Below, piece after piece: positions 1 through 6,612 of a stretch of DNA of 64,000 nt (position 1 is its first letter; each line of letters begins with the position of its first letter). Under the pieces are notes generated by a model. The model saw only the letters and a program-made list of their open reading frames with translations, was not told the origin of the DNA and did not search any database. Source of the DNA: Burkholderiaceae bacterium (GTDB lineage Bacteria > Pseudomonadota > Gammaproteobacteria > Burkholderiales > Burkholderiaceae_C); assembly GCA_024235955.1 (NCBI GenBank), contig JACKLJ010000002.1, positions 186,001-250,000 on the forward strand, written 5' to 3'. The translations under genes were made by a program, and so were the position numbers.

Positions 1-1
1 C

Positions 2-913
2 CGCGACGGCCTGCGCGCGAGCTGCGTGGCCCTGCCGGCCGGGCCCTGGCCCACGGTGCTGGACTTCCTGGCCGAGCGCCTGCCCGCCCTGCCCCGCCAG
101 GCCTGGGCCGAGCGCATGGCCGCCGGCGACGTGCTCTGCGATGCCGGCCGGCCCGTGCCGCCCCACGCGCCCTACAGGCCACAGCAGCGCCTTTACTACT
201 GGCGCCACCTGGAGGCCGAACCCGAAGTTCCGGGCGAAGAGCACGTGCTGTTCCAGGACGAGCTGCTGGTGGTGGCCGACAAGCCGCATTTCCTGCCCGT
301 GACTCCCGGTGGCCGCTACGCCCGCCAGACCCTGCTGGCGCGGCTGCAGCGGCGCCTGGGCATCGACACCCTGGTGCCCCTGCACCGCATCGACCGCGAA
401 ACCGCCGGGATCGTGGCCTTCTGCGTGCAGCCCGCTCACCGCGACGCCTACCACGCGCTGGTGCGCGCCCAGGGGTTGCGCAAGCGCTACGAGGCGCTGG
501 CGCATCTGCCCGCGGCGCCGCAAGCCGCGCCAGGCTGGCAGACCCGCACGAGCCGCATCGAGGAAGACCCGGAGCGCTTCTTTCTGATGCGCGAAGTGGC
601 CGGCGCGGCCAACAGCGAAACCCGCTGGCGCCTGGCGGAAGCCCGGGACAGCTTGGGGCGCTATGAACTGGAACCCGTCACCGGCAAGCGCCACCAGCTG
701 CGCGTGCACATGGCGGCGCTGGGCGTGCCGATCGCTGGCGATCGCTTCTATCCCGACGTGCTGGAAACCGCTGAACAGGCGCCCGGCTTCGAAGCCCCGC
801 TGCAGCTGCTGGCCCGCGGCCTGGCCTTTACCGACCCCGTGACGGGCACCGAGCGCGTGTTCGAGAGCCGCCAGAGGCTGGCGTGGCCGCCGGCCGGGGC
901 TGGCGCAGCCTGA
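2..913 (+). CDS. RluA-family RNA pseudouridine synthase, 5' end outside window
   Basis: Predicted pseudouridine synthase that isomerises uridines in rRNA or tRNA. The catalytic-Asp motif reads HRIDRETAG at about residue 130 of the visible protein, a variant of the family's HRLDRxTSG. It is followed by a KRYEAL segment and a C-terminal GKRHQLRVHM block, both usual in RluA enzymes. The frame is open to the left edge of the window, and residues before the first in-window GTG (26) still look like coding sequence (RDGLRASCVALP), so the true start lies upstream. Several RluA-like paralogues modify different RNAs, so the substrate cannot be assigned from sequence alone. Confidence 0.88.
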   Translation, partial: RDGLRASCVALPAGPWPTVLDFLAERLPALPRQAWAERMAAGDVLCDAGRPVPPHAPYRPQQRLYYWRHLEAEPEVPGEEHVLFQDELLVVADKPHFLPVTPGGRYARQTLLARLQRRLGIDTLVPLHRIDRETAGIVAFCVQPAHRDAYHALVRAQGLRKRYEALAHLPAAPQAAPGWQTRTSRIEEDPERFFLMREVAGAANSETRWRLAEARDSLGRYELEPVTGKRHQLRVHMAALGVPIAGDRFYPDVLETAEQAPGFEAPLQLLARGLAFTDPVTGTERVFESRQRLAWPPAGAGAA

Positions 914-938
914 GCCGCCGCCGCAGCGGCCACAGGGC

Positions 939-1439
939 TCAGACCACGCCCAGCTCGGCCAGATCGGTGGCCGGCACCTCCAGGTGACGCTGGCGCCGCC
1001 GGCGCTCCTCGCGTCCCTGCTGCACCTCTTCGCGCAGACGCTGCACCAGTTCGGCCGCCACCTGTTCCTGGGGCGACGGATTGGCGGCGCGGATCTGCGC
1101 CACCACGCGCGCCGTGCTGATGGTGGCCATGGAGGCCACGCGGCTCGCGTCCTTCGAATCCTGGATCCACAGCATGATCGGCGCGTCGGTGTGCAGCATC
1201 TCGCGGATCTTGCGGGCGAAGTAGTAGTTCATCTCCACCCGGTCAGGCGCTGGCACGTGCATGGTGGTCCGCAGCACCAGCAGGAAGCCATCGACACCCT
1301 GCTCGTTGCGGGTGGCGAGGCATTCGCAGCGGCCGCGCAGCCGGATGTGCTGCATCACCATCTGCCCGGCGCGCTCCACCAGTTCGCGCTCCGTGTTCGG
1401 GGAACGCAACCACGATCTGATTTTCTTGAGTACCGACAC
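939..1439 (-). CDS. Hypothetical protein, 166 aa
   Basis: Function not recognised. It converges with the pseudouridine synthase gene and diverges from the MBL hydrolase gene. The predicted start is a GTG at 1439 with a GGAGG about 12 nt upstream. The protein is soluble, with no signal peptide or membrane segment. The middle contains MNYYFARKIREM and an IMLWIQDSKD stretch. The C-terminal third is rich in Glu/Arg/Gln (residues about 125-155) and probably forms a long helix or coiled coil. Codon use matches the neighbours, so it is probably a native lineage-specific gene. Confidence 0.7.
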   Translation of the reverse strand: MSVLKKIRSWLRSPNTERELVERAGQMVMQHIRLRGRCECLATRNEQGVDGFLLVLRTTMHVPAPDRVEMNYYFARKIREMLHTDAPIMLWIQDSKDASRVASMATISTARVVAQIRAANPSPQEQVAAELVQRLREEVQQGREERRRRQRHLEVPATDLAELGVV

Positions 1440-1559
1440 TTCCGGACCATCCTCCCCCCTGAACGCGGGGGCTTACGGTTTACATTGCACCACAGCACCC
1501 GAACACTGGCAACCGGGTCGTATCAAGCGCCGCGAACCGGCGTGCAATACTTGTCATCC

Positions 1560-2486
1560 ATGAGCGCGCTGCCCCCCTCGATGCATGTGCTGGAGCGCGG
1601 TTGGCTTTCCTGCAACACCCTGGTGTGCACCGGGGAGGCGCCCTGCGTCATCGACACCGGCCACGTCAAGCACGCCGCCGATGCGGTGGAGCGTGTGGCC
1701 GGCCTGCTGCAGGGCCGGCCGCTGGCCGACATCGCCCATACCCACCTGCACAGCGACCATTGCGGCGGCACGGCCGCGCTGCAGGCCGCCCATCCGGGTA
1801 CGCGCACCTGGGTGCCCGAGCCCTCGCTGCCCCACGTGCAGGCCTGGGACGAAGACGCCCTCACCTTCGGCGACACCGGCCAGCGCTGCGACCGCTTCAC
1901 CGCCGCGCACGCGCTGGCACCCGGCCAGAGCGTGGTGCTGGGCGGCTTCAGCTGGGACGTCCACGCCGCCCCCGGCCACGACGCGCTGGCCGTGCTGCTG
2001 TTCGAACCGCGCCACGGCGTGCTGATGGCCGGCGACGCCATGTGGGAGAACGGCGTGGGCGTGATCTTCCCGCACATCGACGGCTCCGACGGCTTCGAGC
2101 CCTTCGCCGACACGCTGGCGCTGATCGAGCGGCTCGACCCGGCCCTCATCATCCCCGGCCACGGCGCACCGTTCGGCCGCGCAGGCGGCGCCATCCACGC
2201 CGCCCTGGAACGCGCGCGCCAGCGCATCGACTATTTCAGCGCCCACCCGGCCCAGCACGCGCTCTACGCCGCCAAGGTGCTCATCAAATACCAGATGATG
2301 GACGTCGAGCGCATGCCGCGCCCGGCCTTCATGGACTGGCTGGCGCGCGCCCCCGCACTGCACCTGCTGCACCAGCAGCACCGCCCCGACCTCGGCTGGG
2401 ACGACTGGCTGGCCCAGGTGCTGGCCCCGCTGTTCGACAAGGGCGCGCTCAAGGCCGAAGGGGCCGAGGTGGTGGACGGCGGGTGA
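1560..2486 (+). CDS. MBL-fold metallo-hydrolase, 308 aa
   Basis: Metallo-beta-lactamase superfamily hydrolase. The zinc motif HTHLHSDHCGG (family HxHxDH) lies near residue 60. Further ligands fit APGHDALAVL, a GDAMW segment and a late IPGHGAPFG. The C-terminal region (from about residue 225) resembles the winged-helix extension found in LACTB2/RNase Z-like or glyoxalase II-like MBL proteins. The ATG at 1560 is chosen because the frame upstream is antisense to the neighbouring gene. The substrate is unknown; thioester or nucleic-acid phosphodiester hydrolysis are the main alternatives. No signal peptide is seen, so it is probably cytoplasmic. Confidence 0.85.
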   Translation: MSALPPSMHVLERGWLSCNTLVCTGEAPCVIDTGHVKHAADAVERVAGLLQGRPLADIAHTHLHSDHCGGTAALQAAHPGTRTWVPEPSLPHVQAWDEDALTFGDTGQRCDRFTAAHALAPGQSVVLGGFSWDVHAAPGHDALAVLLFEPRHGVLMAGDAMWENGVGVIFPHIDGSDGFEPFADTLALIERLDPALIIPGHGAPFGRAGGAIHAALERARQRIDYFSAHPAQHALYAAKVLIKYQMMDVERMPRPAFMDWLARAPALHLLHQQHRPDLGWDDWLAQVLAPLFDKGALKAEGAEVVDGG

Positions 2487-2534
2487 AGAGCCCACCCCCA
2501 GGCTCCACAGCCTTCGGCTTGTGACCCCACGCTC

Positions 2535-2610
2535 ATGCCGCCAGAGGCGGCGGCCGTTCGGCCCGTCCGGGTCTGCGCAGGCAGACCCGGAGCCGCGGGC
2601 CTCACCCCCT
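2535..2610. repeat. CR-2 submodule, inverted copy of 38205-38280
   Basis: A GC-rich block beginning with GCCGCCAGAGGCGGCGGC contains a CCGGGTCTGC/GCAGACCCGG hairpin and ends at the CCGCGGGCCTCA box. A near-identical block lies in reverse orientation downstream of hemD. Together with 2660-3127 it fills the gap between the MBL gene and greB, which holds no credible gene. Confidence 0.8.
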
Positions 2611-2659
2611 CAAGGGAGCACCGCCGTGGCCGGGGGGACCCCGGCGACGGCGGTGGAGT

Positions 2660-3127
2660 AGGGACACCCTTGAGCCGCCTGCGGCCCCTTCCCCCCTCTT
2701 ACCTCGTGAAGGGGGACAACGCCAGTGCTCGGTACAAGCCCGAGCACGGCGTTCACTGGCATGGCCTGCTCCGCGGCCATCGGGTACGCCATTACTGGCC
2801 GCGTGCTCTGTGGATCGCTTCGGGGCCGAGCGAAGCGATGGCCCGTCTTCTCCCCACTCCCCTCTGGCCGTGCCGAGAAGCGCGGGGCGTGGGGCGGGCA
2901 TGGGCTGCGCAGCAAGACCATGCTTCGTGCTCTGACTCGCTGCGGCTGTTTGAGCGGAGCGCCGCAGGCGCAAAGCGAGTTCCGCAGCGCCGCCCCGCGA
3001 CCGAGCATCGCAGGTTGCCCGCAGCGAAGCGGAGGGACACGGCAAGTGGGGTCGCCTTTCTTTTGCCTACTTTTCTTTTGGCGAAGCAAAAGAAAGTAGG
3101 TGCGCCGCCGGGCGCATATCCCGGCCT
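2660..3127. repeat. CR-2 long mosaic repeat, copy A (~470 bp)
   Basis: Non-coding repeat. It shares long, nearly identical stretches with 10131-10607, including CCCACTCCCCTCTGGCCGTG, GCATGGGCTGCGCAGCAAG and CGCAGGTTGCCCGCAGCGAA. Divergence is concentrated in the 2720-2830 module. It ends in the hairpin at 3066-3100. Open frames across it exist in several phases and resemble no known protein. No transposase or terminal inverted repeat is visible, so it looks like a non-autonomous genomic repeat. Confidence 0.85.
3066..3100. terminator. Conserved hairpin ending CR-2 copy A
   Basis: CCTACTTTTCTTTTG, a GCGAAG loop, then CAAAAGAAAGTAGG form a stem of about 14 bp with one bulged T. The copy at 10540-10573 keeps the pairing although the arm length differs. 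It could stop transcription in either direction (MBL from the left, greB from the right), but the T/A runs are inside the stem rather than after it. Confidence 0.5.
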
Positions 3128-3177
3128 GCGGCGCGTCCACGAGATACGACGACGGGAAATCAAACAAGCGCTATGCA

Positions 3178-3226
3178 GGGCTTCGACAGGCCTGTCCTGA
3201 GCCTGCTGAAGGGCTCAGCCCGAACG
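3178..3226. repeat. CR-4 repeat copy
   Basis: Contains CTTCGACAGGCCTG and GGGCTCAGCCCGAACGGTCA, a variant of the widespread element whose core is TTCGACAGGCTCAGCGTGAA. Other copies are at 20776-20812, 26045-26112 and about 48990-49016. Confidence 0.7.
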
Positions 3227-3252
3227 GTCAGGATGGTTCAAATCAGGCAGGA

Positions 3253-3316
3253 AAACCTGAACAAAATCAGGCTCCAGCCCAAGCACAGCAGGCGCAAACA
3301 GCTATATTTTCAGGAG
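3253..3316 (-). repeat. CR-1 short repeat, reverse orientation
   Basis: Reads AAAATCAGGCTCCAGCCC, then GCAGGCGCAAACAGCTAT, the reverse complement of the CR-1 core with several substitutions. The rest of 3130-3413 shows no gene. Confidence 0.7.
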
Positions 3317-3413
3317 CAATCCTGGAATCGTCTCACCATCATGCGGCCCCGCCCCAAAACCGCTGCAAGACCCGGCCTCAGCAACTTCCGGCAGCTGACG
3401 CACCAGAAAACCC

Positions 3414-3992
3414 TCACCCGCCCGCCACCCCCGGCGCCGGGTAGCTCACCTCCAGCACCTCGATCTCGTGCGGCCCGGCGGGCGTGACGAGCTGCAGCAC
3501 GTCGCCCACGCGGGCGCGCAGCAGCGTGCGGGCGATGGGGCTGATCCAGCTCACCTCGCCGGCGCTGCTCTCGGACTCGTCGATGCCCTTGATGGTCACC
3601 GTGCGCTCGGCGCCATCTTCATCGGCGTAGGTCACCGTGGCGCCAAAGAACACCTGCTCGCCGCCGTGGTGCACGCTGGGGTCGGTCACCTCGGCGATCT
3701 CCAGCCGCTTGGTCAGAAAGCGGATGCGGCGGTCGATCTCGCGCAGGCGCTTCTTGCCATAGAGGTAGTCGCCGTTCTCACTGCGGTCGCCGTTCTTGGC
3801 CGCCCAGTGCACGGTTTCCACCACCTTGGGCCGCTCGTCGTCCATCAGCGCCAGCAGCTCGGTGCGCAGCCGCGCGTAGCCCTGCGGCGTGATGTAGTTC
3901 TTGCCCCCGGCGGGCAGCGGCGGCAGGCCGGCATCGGCGCCGTCGTCATCGTCCCCGGCGTCGTCGCGCTCACGGGTGAAAGCCTTGTTCAT
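3414..3992 (-). CDS. greB: Transcription elongation factor GreB
   Basis: GreA/GreB-family factor that rescues backtracked RNA polymerase by stimulating transcript cleavage. The N-terminal coiled coil (residues about 35-105) carries NYITPQGYARLRTEL and NGDRSENGDYLYGKKRLREID, with the acidic tip expected for catalysis. The C-terminal FKBP-like domain includes ISWISPIARTLLRA-type sequence (here VSWISPIARTLL). The tip and spacing fit GreB rather than GreA. The ATG at 3992 (MNKAFTRE) is preferred over an ATG 7 codons upstream because GreB proteins usually begin MNKAF. An acidic Asp-rich insert lies at residues about 10-20. It is monocistronic here. Confidence 0.92.
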   Translation of the reverse strand: MNKAFTRERDDAGDDDDGADAGLPPLPAGGKNYITPQGYARLRTELLALMDDERPKVVETVHWAAKNGDRSENGDYLYGKKRLREIDRRIRFLTKRLEIAEVTDPSVHHGGEQVFFGATVTYADEDGAERTVTIKGIDESESSAGEVSWISPIARTLLRARVGDVLQLVTPAGPHEIEVLEVSYPAPGVAGG

Positions 3993-4150
3993 GGGAGCGA
4001 TGATAGAGCGCACGCCGTGGGAGAATCGACGCGCCCACGGCCTGCCGGCGCCGTGTCTTCCACGTCATGCCCGCTGACCGCCTTCGCCCGCCCACCCACA
4101 CCCCAGGCCGCAGTGGCTTCGACGCCATGCGTCTGGCGCAGCGCCTGAGG

Positions 4151-4206
4151 AACTATCACTTCAATAGCTGCCTGCGCCCGCCCTGCAAGGGCCAGAGGCC
4201 AATTTC
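4151..4206 (+). repeat. CR-1 short repeat abutting the FUSC start codon
   Basis: TTCAATAGCTGCCTGCGCCC, then GGGCCAGAGGCC and AATTTC. In other copies the tail reads ATTTCATTCAAAA; here the corresponding ATTTCATGCCTGAAA supplies the ATG at 4207 used as the first possible start of the next gene. Confidence 0.85.
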
Positions 4207-6534
4207 ATGCCTGAAACGCCCACCGATGGGCCCGCGCCTCTCATGAGCGCCACCGCCCTGCCCGGCTGGTTCTCCCGCGTGCAGCGCAAGCGCGCGCTGC
4301 GGGTGCTGCTGAGCGACTACGTGCTCAACGGCGCCTCCTGCGCCATGGGCATGCTGCTGGTGTCGGCCATCATGCACGCCGCCTTCGGCGCCGCGGCGGC
4401 GGCCACCGCCACGGTGGGCGTGATCGCCACACTGGCGCCCGACATGGTGGGCCCGCGGCGCGGCAAGCTGGCCTACATGATCGCGGCGCCGCTGATCGGC
4501 ATGCCGCTGTTCCTGGCGGTGCAGCTGCTGCGCGCCGACCCGGTGGTGCTGGGCGTGTTCATGGTGGGCGCGACCTTCGTCGCCTTCCTCGGCATGGCCT
4601 GGGGCAAGCGCGGCGCGCCGGTGGCCATCGGCGTGATGCTGGCGGTGATCTTCGCGCTCTCCACGCCGCCACCGGCCGACGTGCACGAAGCCCTGGTGCG
4701 CACGCTGTACGGCGCGCTGGGCAGTTTCATCTACGTGCTCTGGTCGGTGCTGTCCAACCTGGCGCTGAACGCCCGCTACCGCACCCAGCGCACGGCCGAC
4801 CTGCTGCTGGCGCTGGCGGCGCTGATGCGCGCCCACGCGCTGCGCATCGCGCCCGACGCCCCGCCGGATGACGAATCCGACGCCACCGGCGGGGTGGCCG
4901 AGCTGCTAAGGCGCCAGGCCGCGCTGGCCGACCAGCTGCAGGCCGCGCGCGACGTGGTGCTGGAATCGCCCCGCACGCCGCACCGCCAGCGCCTGGCCGG
5001 CATGCTGATGGTGGTGCTGGAAATGCGCGACTACCTGGTCGCCGGCGAGCTGGACCTGGAGCGCGTGCGCCACCATGCCGGCAACGAGGCCGTGCTGGCC
5101 GGCGTGGCCGACGTCTACCGCGCCATGGCCGCCGACGTGGTGCGCATCGCCGATGCCCTGCTGCTCGGCCGCAAGCCGGTACCCGCCACCGACCACGGCG
5201 CGCAGCTGGCCGAGCTGGCGATGGAGGCCACCAGCACCGCCGACGAGCTGCCGCCCCCAACGGAAGACACCACCACCGACGAGCGCCGCCTGCTCGCGCG
5301 CCTGCTGCGCGGCGTGGCCTTCCGCGTGACGCACCAGAACCGCGCGGTGCTGCAGCTCTCGGCCCTGGCGCGCGGCGAGGCCGCGCCCGATCTCGATGTG
5401 GTGCGCAACAGCTGGCGCCTGTTCGTCAGCCCCACGGACTGGTCGCTCCAACCCTTCCTCGACGTCTGGCACTGGCACCAGCCGGCGCTGCGGCACGCGC
5501 TGCGTGCGGCGCTGGCCGTGGGCACGGGCTACGTCATCGCCACGCTGCTCCCCTGGGGCTCGCACGATTACTGGGTGACGCTGACCATCGTGGTGGTGCT
5601 GCGCGGCAGCCTGGCGCAGACGCTGGAGCGGCGCAACCAGCGCGTGGCCGGCACGCTGGTCGGCAGCCTGCTGGCCACCGGCCTGCTGGCGCTGCACCCG
5701 GGCACGCTGGCGCTGGTGCTGATCCTCACCGCCGCGCAGGGCGTGGCGCATGCCTTCGCGCTGCGGCGCTACGTGGTCACGGCGGTGGCCGCCTCGGTAC
5801 TGGGGCTGGTGCAGTCGCACATGCTGCACGCCGGCGGCAGCACCACCTTCGCGCTGTTCGAACGCGTGGGCGACACCCTGCTGGGTGCCGGCATCGCCTG
5901 GGCGTTTTCCTATGTGCTGCCCTCGTGGGAGCGCGGCCAGCTCGCCCGGCTGGTGCGGCGCACGCTGAAGGCGCTGGGGCTGCACGCGCGGCTGTCGCTG
6001 GAGCTCGCCGCCGTCGAGCAGTTCGACACCCAGTCCGACCTGGCCTGGCGGCTGGCGCGGCGCGAGGCCTACGACGCGCTCTCCGCCCTGGTGCAGGCCA
6101 CGCAGCGCTCGCTGGTCGAGCCGCGCGCCGTGCAGCCGCCGCTGGCGCTGCTGGAACACCTGCAGGGCCACAGCTACCAGTTGATGGGGCAGCTGAGCGC
6201 CGTCCGGTCGATGCTGGTGCTGCGGCGCGACCAGCTGCGGCCGGAGGCCATTGCCGGGCCGCTGGCGACCACGGCCGCAGCCATCGAAGCCGCGCTGGCG
6301 CCGGGCGTGGCCGCGCCAGCAGCTCCGGCGCCACCGCCCGGAGCTGCCCCGGCGCCGCACGGCGACCAGTTCGCCACCGTGCCCGAGGTGCTGCCCGACC
6401 CTTTCCAGCAGGACGTCAGCCCCTGGCTGCTGCGCCGCCTGCACCTGTCCCAAGACCTGGCCGGGCAGGTGCAGGCCGACGCGCAGCGCGTGCTGGCCAG
6501 CCTGGCCGCGGCACCCGCCCCGGCCGCATCCTGA
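4207..6534 (+). CDS. FUSC/YccS-like inner-membrane protein, 775 aa
   Basis: Member of the fusaric acid resistance/aromatic acid exporter-like superfamily. There are two hydrophobic bundles: residues about 30-190 (five to six segments, with RVLLSDYVLNGASCAMG at the start) and about 430-590. The second bundle contains the SHDYWVTLTIVVVLRGSL segment typical of FUSC proteins. Cytosolic helical regions lie between (about 200-420) and after (600-775, ending in an Ala/Pro-rich linker). This resembles YccS/YhfK rather than the AaeB pump. The start could be 4207, within a CR-1 repeat, or the ATG at 4243 (MSATALPGWFSRVQRK), which would leave the repeat outside the gene. The transported compound is unknown. 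Confidence 0.82.
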   Translation: MPETPTDGPAPLMSATALPGWFSRVQRKRALRVLLSDYVLNGASCAMGMLLVSAIMHAAFGAAAAATATVGVIATLAPDMVGPRRGKLAYMIAAPLIGMPLFLAVQLLRADPVVLGVFMVGATFVAFLGMAWGKRGAPVAIGVMLAVIFALSTPPPADVHEALVRTLYGALGSFIYVLWSVLSNLALNARYRTQRTADLLLALAALMRAHALRIAPDAPPDDESDATGGVAELLRRQAALADQLQAARDVVLESPRTPHRQRLAGMLMVVLEMRDYLVAGELDLERVRHHAGNEAVLAGVADVYRAMAADVVRIADALLLGRKPVPATDHGAQLAELAMEATSTADELPPPTEDTTTDERRLLARLLRGVAFRVTHQNRAVLQLSALARGEAAPDLDVVRNSWRLFVSPTDWSLQPFLDVWHWHQPALRHALRAALAVGTGYVIATLLPWGSHDYWVTLTIVVVLRGSLAQTLERRNQRVAGTLVGSLLATGLLALHPGTLALVLILTAAQGVAHAFALRRYVVTAVAASVLGLVQSHMLHAGGSTTFALFERVGDTLLGAGIAWAFSYVLPSWERGQLARLVRRTLKALGLHARLSLELAAVEQFDTQSDLAWRLARREAYDALSALVQATQRSLVEPRAVQPPLALLEHLQGHSYQLMGQLSAVRSMLVLRRDQLRPEAIAGPLATTAAAIEAALAPGVAAPAAPAPPPGAAPAPHGDQFATVPEVLPDPFQQDVSPWLLRRLHLSQDLAGQVQADAQRVLASLAAAPAPAAS

Positions 6535-6612
6535 TCTGCCCCTGCGGCCCGGCGCGGCGGGCCGGGTAAAGTCCGGTGCACCCCAGGCGAGCACCTGCCC
6601 GAACCTCCCCCA

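Noticed and set aside
984..1559. Upstream extension of the MBL hydrolase gene
   Set aside because: The added sequence is antisense to the gene at 939-1439 and does not resemble MBL proteins; the ATG at 1560 gives a normal length.
2535..3200. Open frames of 100-220 codons in CR-2 copy A, and similar ones in 10172-10684
   Set aside because: Both copies are open in several frames on both strands with Arg/Ala/Ser-rich products; conservation follows DNA, not one reading frame.
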